Below the pieces are notes generated by a model. It ran no database searches, was not told where the DNA came from, and was given only the letters and a program-made list of their open reading frames with translations. The position numbers were made by a program, and so were the translations under genes. From assembly GCA_016872725.1 (NCBI GenBank), contig VGZC01000009.1, positions 1 to 64,000 on the forward strand: a DNA stretch of 64,000 nt, written 5' to 3'. Each line of letters begins with the position of its first letter. Position 1 is the first letter of the stretch. Below are positions 59,178-64,000 of this stretch, in pieces. The DNA is from Planctomycetota bacterium. Lineage in GTDB: Bacteria > Planctomycetota > Planctomycetia > Pirellulales > Pirellulaceae.

Positions 59178-60947
59178 ATGCACCCGGAGCATTTGGGCCC
59201 GTATCGCATCGCGCGTTTGCTCGGCCGCGGAGGCATGGGCGCCGTATTCGAAGGCGTCCATGGCGACACGGGCGAACGCGTGGCCGTCAAGGTGCTCTCC
59301 GCGTCGCTCGCGGACGAGCCATCGTTCCGCGCGCGGTTCGCCGCGGAAATCGAGACGCTCAAGACGCTCCATCATCCCAACATCGTCCGCCTGATCGGGT
59401 ACGGCGAGCAGGACGGGCAGCTCTTTTACGCCATGGAGTTGATCGACGGGAACAACCTGCACGACTTGTTGCGGCAGGGACGTCGGTTCGGCTGGCGCGA
59501 GGTGGCCGAATTCGCCGTCCAAGTCAGCTTGGCCCTGAAACACGCCCACGATCACGGCGTGATCCATCGCGACCTCAAGCCGGCCAACCTGCTGCTCGCG
59601 TCCGACGGTACGATCCGGCTCACCGACTTCGGCATTGCGAAACTCTTCGGCGCGACCCATCTGACCGCGGCGGGCGGAATCATCGGTACGATCGACTACA
59701 TGGCCCCGGAACAAGCGGACGGCGAGCCGGTCACGCCGCGATCGGATCTCTACAGCCTCGGCGGCGTCATGTACGCGTTGCTGCTCGGCCGACCTCCCTT
59801 CACGGGCCGCACGGCGATCGAGGTCCTGAGCCGCATGCGGGCCGGGCCCCCCGATCCGATCCGCCGGTTCCAAGCCGAAGTGCCCGAGGAGCTGGACGAC
59901 ATCATCCTGCAGTTGCTCGACCGCGATCCCCAAAAACGGGTCGCGACACCCATTGTGCTCGCCAAACGGCTCAGGGCCACGTTGCACGCGCTGAATGAGG
60001 ATCGTCTGGCGCGTTCGACGGCGATTGACGAGAACGGAGAGCTCGACGAAGGGGCCTCGCCGTCGGGCACGGGATCGGATTCCGCCGTCGCCCGCGCGGG
60101 GAGGAGCGAACCGGATGACGAGTCCCCTACTCCCAAGAAGGCGTCGACCGGATCGTACGACGTCGCGACGCGCGAGATTTCGTCAAGTCGACTGCACGAC
60201 ATTCCTTGGGACGAGGAAACGATCGGCGGCGACGCCGTTCCCTCCTCGGCGCGGGAAACGCCCGAACCGTCGACGCAATTCGGCACACGAGGCGGGACCG
60301 TCGCCCAAACGCGATTCACGTCGATCGAGGAGGAACATGCCAAGTCGGGTCGCGAGCCCGATGCCGCGTCGCGCGGCGCGCGCGGAGCTTCATGGATGCA
60401 AACCGCGTCGTTCGCGGGACTCGCGGTCGGGCTCGTCGCGCTGATCGCGGTCGCGTGGACCGCCACGCGACCGCCGTCCGCCGATCGACTCTTCGCGCGC
60501 ATCCAGGAAGGTGTCCTCGCCGCCGAAACGGGCGACTACCAGGCCGTGCGGCGGGAGATGGACGAGTTCCTCGAACGTTTTGCGGAGGATCCCCGCGCGG
60601 GGCGGGTGCAAGGCCACCGCGACGATCACGACGCGCACCGCCTATGGCGACGGCTCGAACGCGAGGCGCGGAAGGCGGGCGGCGCCGAGTACCTTCCCGA
60701 TGTCGAACGGACGTTCATGACGGCCATGCGGGAGGAGGGCGTTCGCCCGCAACGGGCCGCCGAGCTGTTCCGCGATCTGGCGCGTTTCCGCGCGGAGCCG
60801 ATGTCCGATCGGCAGCGCGAGTGCGTCGACGTCGCGGCGCGGCGCGCGGCGCGGCGTCCCGCGGCCTCCGCGCCCGACGGCGCCGGGGAGGGTGAATCAG
60901 AACAGCCGGTTCCACCGAGTGAATCCGCAAGCGGAGACCAACCATGA
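59178..60947 (+). CDS. Ser/Thr protein kinase with extracytoplasmic helical domain
   Basis: A 589-residue membrane kinase. The kinase domain (10-270) has GRGGMGAVF, catalytic Lys 38, HRDLKPAN with Asp 132, DFG at 150-152 and MAPEQADG. A low-complexity acidic linker leads to one membrane helix (about 408-428) and a helical outer domain. It should sense an outside signal and phosphorylate cytosolic proteins. Its TGA overlaps the ATG of the next gene (ATGA). Confidence 0.9.
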   Translation: MHPEHLGPYRIARLLGRGGMGAVFEGVHGDTGERVAVKVLSASLADEPSFRARFAAEIETLKTLHHPNIVRLIGYGEQDGQLFYAMELIDGNNLHDLLRQGRRFGWREVAEFAVQVSLALKHAHDHGVIHRDLKPANLLLASDGTIRLTDFGIAKLFGATHLTAAGGIIGTIDYMAPEQADGEPVTPRSDLYSLGGVMYALLLGRPPFTGRTAIEVLSRMRAGPPDPIRRFQAEVPEELDDIILQLLDRDPQKRVATPIVLAKRLRATLHALNEDRLARSTAIDENGELDEGASPSGTGSDSAVARAGRSEPDDESPTPKKASTGSYDVATREISSSRLHDIPWDEETIGGDAVPSSARETPEPSTQFGTRGGTVAQTRFTSIEEEHAKSGREPDAASRGARGASWMQTASFAGLAVGLVALIAVAWTATRPPSADRLFARIQEGVLAAETGDYQAVRREMDEFLERFAEDPRAGRVQGHRDDHDAHRLWRRLEREARKAGGAEYLPDVERTFMTAMREEGVRPQRAAELFRDLARFRAEPMSDRQRECVDVAARRAARRPAASAPDGAGEGESEQPVPPSESASGDQP

Positions 60948-62320
60948 CGGATCGTCCTGTTCTCGATCGGCGGCAGTGGATCGCGCGTCTCGGGTTTTCC
61001 TCGGCGGGCGCCGCCTTGCCATGGCTGACGGAACGCCGCGCGGGCGCCCAAGAACATGCGTCGGCCGCGCCCGCCGAACGCGCGGCCGCGGACGCCTTGC
61101 GGATCACCGACGTCAAGACGATCCTCACCGCGCCCGCGGGGATCCGGCTGGTCGTCGTCAAGGTCCAGACGAATCAGCCTGGGTTGCACGGCCTGGGATG
61201 CGCGACGTTCACCCAGCGCGCGAAAGTCGTTCGAACGGCCGTCGACGAATTCCTGCGCCCCTTCCTGATCGGCAAGAACCCGCTCGCCATCGAGGATGTC
61301 TGGCAATCGTGTTTCCTGAGTTCCTACTGGCGCAGCGGTCCGGTCCTGGGGAACGCGATTTCAGGCGTCGACATGGCCTTGTGGGACATCTTGGGCAAGC
61401 ACGCGGGACTCCCCGTCTATCAATTGCTCGGCGGCAAATGCCGCGACGCCGTCGAGACCTACCGGCACGCGAGCGGAAACAGTCTGAAGGAAGTCGAGGA
61501 CCACGCGCGCGCCTTGATGGAAGAGGGAGCGCGCCACGTGCGGGCGCAGATCGGGATCGTGGGCAACGCGACCTACGGCGCGCGGAACGCTCCCGCGTCC
61601 GGGCCCTCCGCGCCGCTCAACGCGCGAGCCGAAATCTGGGAGCCTCGGAAATACACGCGCCTCATTCCCAGACTCTTCGAACACCTGCGCACGCAGCTCG
61701 GCGACGATGTGGAACTGCTGCACGACGTGCACGAACGCATTCCGCCGATCCTCGCCATGCAGCTTTGCAAGGACCTCGAACCGTACAAGTTGTTCTTCCT
61801 GGAAGATCCGTTCAGCCCCGAGGATGTCGGCTATTTCGAAAAGCTGCGGGCGTTGACCACGATACCGCTGGCCATGGGGGAGTTGTTCAATAATCCGAAC
61901 GAGTGGGTCTCGTTGGTAAGCGGACGGTTGATCGATTTCATTCGGATCCACATCTCGCAGATCGGCGGTCTGACCCCGGCCCGAAAAGTCGCGGCGATGT
62001 GCGAGTTCTTCGCCGTGCGCACCGCGTGGCACGGGCCGGGAGACGTGTCTCCGGTCGGACACGCCGCCAACGTGCACCTTGACCTCGCGACGCCGAACTT
62101 CGGAGTCCAGGAGGCCCGCATGTTCACGCCTCAGGAACGCGACGTCTTTCCGGGTTGCCCGGAATGGAAGGACGGGTACTACTTCGCCAACGACCGGCCC
62201 GGGCTCGGTATCGACATCGACGAGAAGCGGGCCGCCGAGTTCCCCATTCAGGAGGACCCGCCGTTCGACATGAACTGGGGCAACCTGCGACGACGCGACG
62301 GATCGATCACGAAGCCGTAA
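60944..62320 (+). CDS. mannonate dehydratase-like enolase-superfamily protein
   Basis: A 458-residue protein. The N-terminus carries a Tat-like signal (DRRQWIARLGFSSAGAALPW). The enolase-superfamily barrel has metal ligands in LLHDVHERI, FFLEDPF and MGELFNN, with AWHGPGDVSPVGHAA and PNFGVQEARMF as in the ManD/RspA group. ManD dehydrates D-mannonate. Export would be unusual for ManD. The ATG lies in the stop of the kinase gene, and the gene converges with the RND pump (14-bp overlap). Confidence 0.85.
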   Translation: MTDRPVLDRRQWIARLGFSSAGAALPWLTERRAGAQEHASAAPAERAAADALRITDVKTILTAPAGIRLVVVKVQTNQPGLHGLGCATFTQRAKVVRTAVDEFLRPFLIGKNPLAIEDVWQSCFLSSYWRSGPVLGNAISGVDMALWDILGKHAGLPVYQLLGGKCRDAVETYRHASGNSLKEVEDHARALMEEGARHVRAQIGIVGNATYGARNAPASGPSAPLNARAEIWEPRKYTRLIPRLFEHLRTQLGDDVELLHDVHERIPPILAMQLCKDLEPYKLFFLEDPFSPEDVGYFEKLRALTTIPLAMGELFNNPNEWVSLVSGRLIDFIRIHISQIGGLTPARKVAAMCEFFAVRTAWHGPGDVSPVGHAANVHLDLATPNFGVQEARMFTPQERDVFPGCPEWKDGYYFANDRPGLGIDIDEKRAAEFPIQEDPPFDMNWGNLRRRDGSITKP

Positions 62321-64000
62321 CGCGGCCCTTCCATCGGTGCTCCATGTAGCCGCAATAGAAGACGGGCACGACAAACAGCGAGACGAGCTCGATGAACATC
62401 CCGAAGAAGACCGGGATGGCCATCGCGCGGGCCACGTCGGCGCCGCGCCCGGTCGCGATCATGATCGGAATCAGCGCGGCGAACGTCGTGCACGCGGTCA
62501 TCAGGCAGGGACGGATGCGCCGGCGGCCGGCTTCGACCGTCGCATCGCGAAGGTCGGCGATCGACCGTATCCCGCGTCCTCGGAACAACTGTTCCATGTA
62601 GGTCGCGATCACGACCCCGTCGTCCTCGGCGATTCCGATCAGCGCGATGAGTCCGATCCAGATCGCCGTGTTCATCTCGACATGAAAGAGGCCGAGTCCG
62701 ATCATGCCTCCGAAGAGGGCGATCGGAATCTGGGAGAAGATGATGAGTGCGAGCGGCAGATTGCGGAATCCGATGTAGATGATGAGGAGATCGACGAGGA
62801 TCACGATCGGGATGATGACCAGCAGCCTCCGATTCGCTTCGAGCTGGTTCTGGAACGACCCGACGGCCTCGATCGAGTAGCCCGCCGGAAGCGTCAACCG
62901 TCCGTCGCGCCGCGCCTCGAGCAGCTCGCGTTCGACGATTTGGACCGTCTCGAGGTCGCCGCCGATTCCCGACGGAGCGAATGCGACGTGGGCGACCAGC
63001 CGCGCGTCCTCGCTGCTGATCATGCCGGGGCCCCACGTCGTCCGCACTTTCGCGAGCGATTCGAGCGGAACGACATCGCCCATCCCGGTGACGACCGGCA
63101 ACCGGCCCAGTTCATCGATCCGTTCGCGCAAATCGCGCTGGTATCGGACGCGGATCGGATATCGCTCGCGACCCTCGACCGTTTGCGTGAGATTCATGCC
63201 TCCGAGCGCGGTTTCGATGATCTCGTTGACGGCGAGCGTCGACATGCCGAACCGCGCGGCGGCCTGGCGATCGACCTGGAACTCGACGTACGGCATGCCG
63301 AGTACGATATCGGGATTGACCGTGGCGCCGTCGACGTGCGCGATGCCGCGGAGACTCGCCGCGACGTCGCGCGCGGCGTGCGCGAGACCGTCGAGGTCGT
63401 CGCCGTACACGCGGATCGCCATCGGCGCCTTGATGCCGCTTTGGAGCATCACGACACGCCCCTCGATCGGCTGAAGGGGAGACGCGGGCGTCACGCCGGG
63501 AAGCGTCGCGACCGCGTTGATCCGGCTCCAGATCGTGTCGATCGTCGCTCCCTCGGTCCATTGCGACTCGGGGCGCAGCATCACGTAGGTTTCGATCATC
63601 GTGACCGGCGCCGGATCGAGGGCCGATTCGACGCGACCGATCTTCCCCAGCACGTGCTCGACTTCGGGGATCTGACGAATGAGAGCGTCCTGCGTCTGGA
63701 GCACTTCCATGGCCTGCGAGAAGCTCGCGGCGGGATAAAGCGTCGGCATGTAGAACCAGGAACCCTCGTCGAGCGCGATCCAATCATCGGTCCTGAGTCC
63801 GGGAAACGCGTGTTTCAGGCCGACATAGCCGGGCAATTGATGCGGTTCGCAGCCGAGCTTCCTCGCGACCCATTCGGCGGGACGCAGTACGGCGGGGAGA
63901 CCGAACCAGGCTCCCGCGCCGAGCACGACGATCAGGACGGGAACGGCCGCGAACGCCGTCTTATGGGCGAGCAGGAACCGCAACGTCGGTTCGTACGCCC
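62307..64000 (-). CDS. heavy-metal-type RND efflux permease, C-terminal half (5' end outside window)
   Basis: At least 564 residues, open to base 64000; the apparent TTG at 63983 is internal (the frame continues AYEPTLRFLLAHK). The periplasmic porter domain contains EVEHVLGKIGRVESALDPAP and SGIKAPMAIRVYGDDLDGLA, as in CusA/CzcA. Membrane helices follow, with the proton-relay region GLIALIGIAEDDGVVI and the repeat GRRRIRPCLMTACTTFAALI. It is probably a metal or biocide efflux pump. The membrane-fusion and outer-membrane partners would lie beyond the window edge. Confidence 0.88.
   Translation of the reverse strand, partial: AYEPTLRFLLAHKTAFAAVPVLIVVLGAGAWFGLPAVLRPAEWVARKLGCEPHQLPGYVGLKHAFPGLRTDDWIALDEGSWFYMPTLYPAASFSQAMEVLQTQDALIRQIPEVEHVLGKIGRVESALDPAPVTMIETYVMLRPESQWTEGATIDTIWSRINAVATLPGVTPASPLQPIEGRVVMLQSGIKAPMAIRVYGDDLDGLAHAARDVAASLRGIAHVDGATVNPDIVLGMPYVEFQVDRQAAARFGMSTLAVNEIIETALGGMNLTQTVEGRERYPIRVRYQRDLRERIDELGRLPVVTGMGDVVPLESLAKVRTTWGPGMISSEDARLVAHVAFAPSGIGGDLETVQIVERELLEARRDGRLTLPAGYSIEAVGSFQNQLEANRRLLVIIPIVILVDLLIIYIGFRNLPLALIIFSQIPIALFGGMIGLGLFHVEMNTAIWIGLIALIGIAEDDGVVIATYMEQLFRGRGIRSIADLRDATVEAGRRRIRPCLMTACTTFAALIPIMIATGRGADVARAMAIPVFFGMFIELVSLFVVPVFYCGYMEHRWKGRVTAS

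Overview
The window reads as chromosomal DNA of a GC-rich planctomycete. No marker gene proves this. It rests on an ECF sigma factor overlapping a Ser/Thr kinase with a WD40-like tail, several FHA/STAS/kinase signalling genes, Tat-type Gfo/Idh/MocA and mannonate-dehydratase-like proteins, and many proteins whose closest remembered relatives are planctomycete. Most genes run in short operons with ATGA or GTGA overlaps.

Layout. 1-3930: a less GC-rich stretch (about 53% on hand-counted lines, against about 67% further in) with a kinase cut by the window edge, its ECF sigma factor and two hypothetical genes, lying against the 3' end of tRNA-Ser(UGA). 3931-4646: the tRNA and a 135-bp near-identical second copy of its 5' half plus upstream DNA. 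4647-6715: a cold-shock protein, a decayed GNAT/sulfotransferase junction and a small conserved gene. 6733-11431: phoB, phoU, phoR and a porin, with a three-repeat Pho-box-like site before phoU. 11607-20728: a Gfo/Idh/MocA oxidoreductase, apbE, comM, a signalling block (STAS, FHA, REC-HATPase-FHA), a radical SAM gene, small hypotheticals and a peroxiredoxin. 21005-28893: a ZIP transporter with an internal 9-bp repeat, an orphan ABC ATPase, a TolC-like protein, an ABC-2 permease, a degenerate ABC protein and PII. 28955-37871: APH-like kinase, DsbD-like, purM, glgX, a membrane hypothetical, an nfo remnant, UspA and a rhomboid that has lost its catalytic serine segment. 37954-45121: a six-gene exopolysaccharide cluster. 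45454-49860: a 1,468-residue DUF4011 helicase-nuclease, a probable single-gene defence protein. 49972-55804: glcD-glcE-glcF and gamma-glutamyltransferase. 56082-64000: a probable selenoprotein, a small membrane protein, a cyclophilin lipoprotein, a second kinase overlapping a mannonate-dehydratase-like gene, and the C-terminal half of an RND efflux pump.

The strongest discovery is at 56082-57197. A secreted TlpA/thioredoxin-like protein has an in-frame TGA exactly where the first cysteine of its CxxC site belongs. A hairpin that meets the bacterial SECIS rules begins 24 nt after that TGA. It should be read as one selenoprotein rather than two broken genes.

Several loci show wear or re-use: the tRNA half copy, the GNAT/sulfotransferase fusion, the nfo stub, the in-frame rhomboid deletion and an ABC protein without Walker A. 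No CRISPR array, rRNA operon or insertion sequence was seen.
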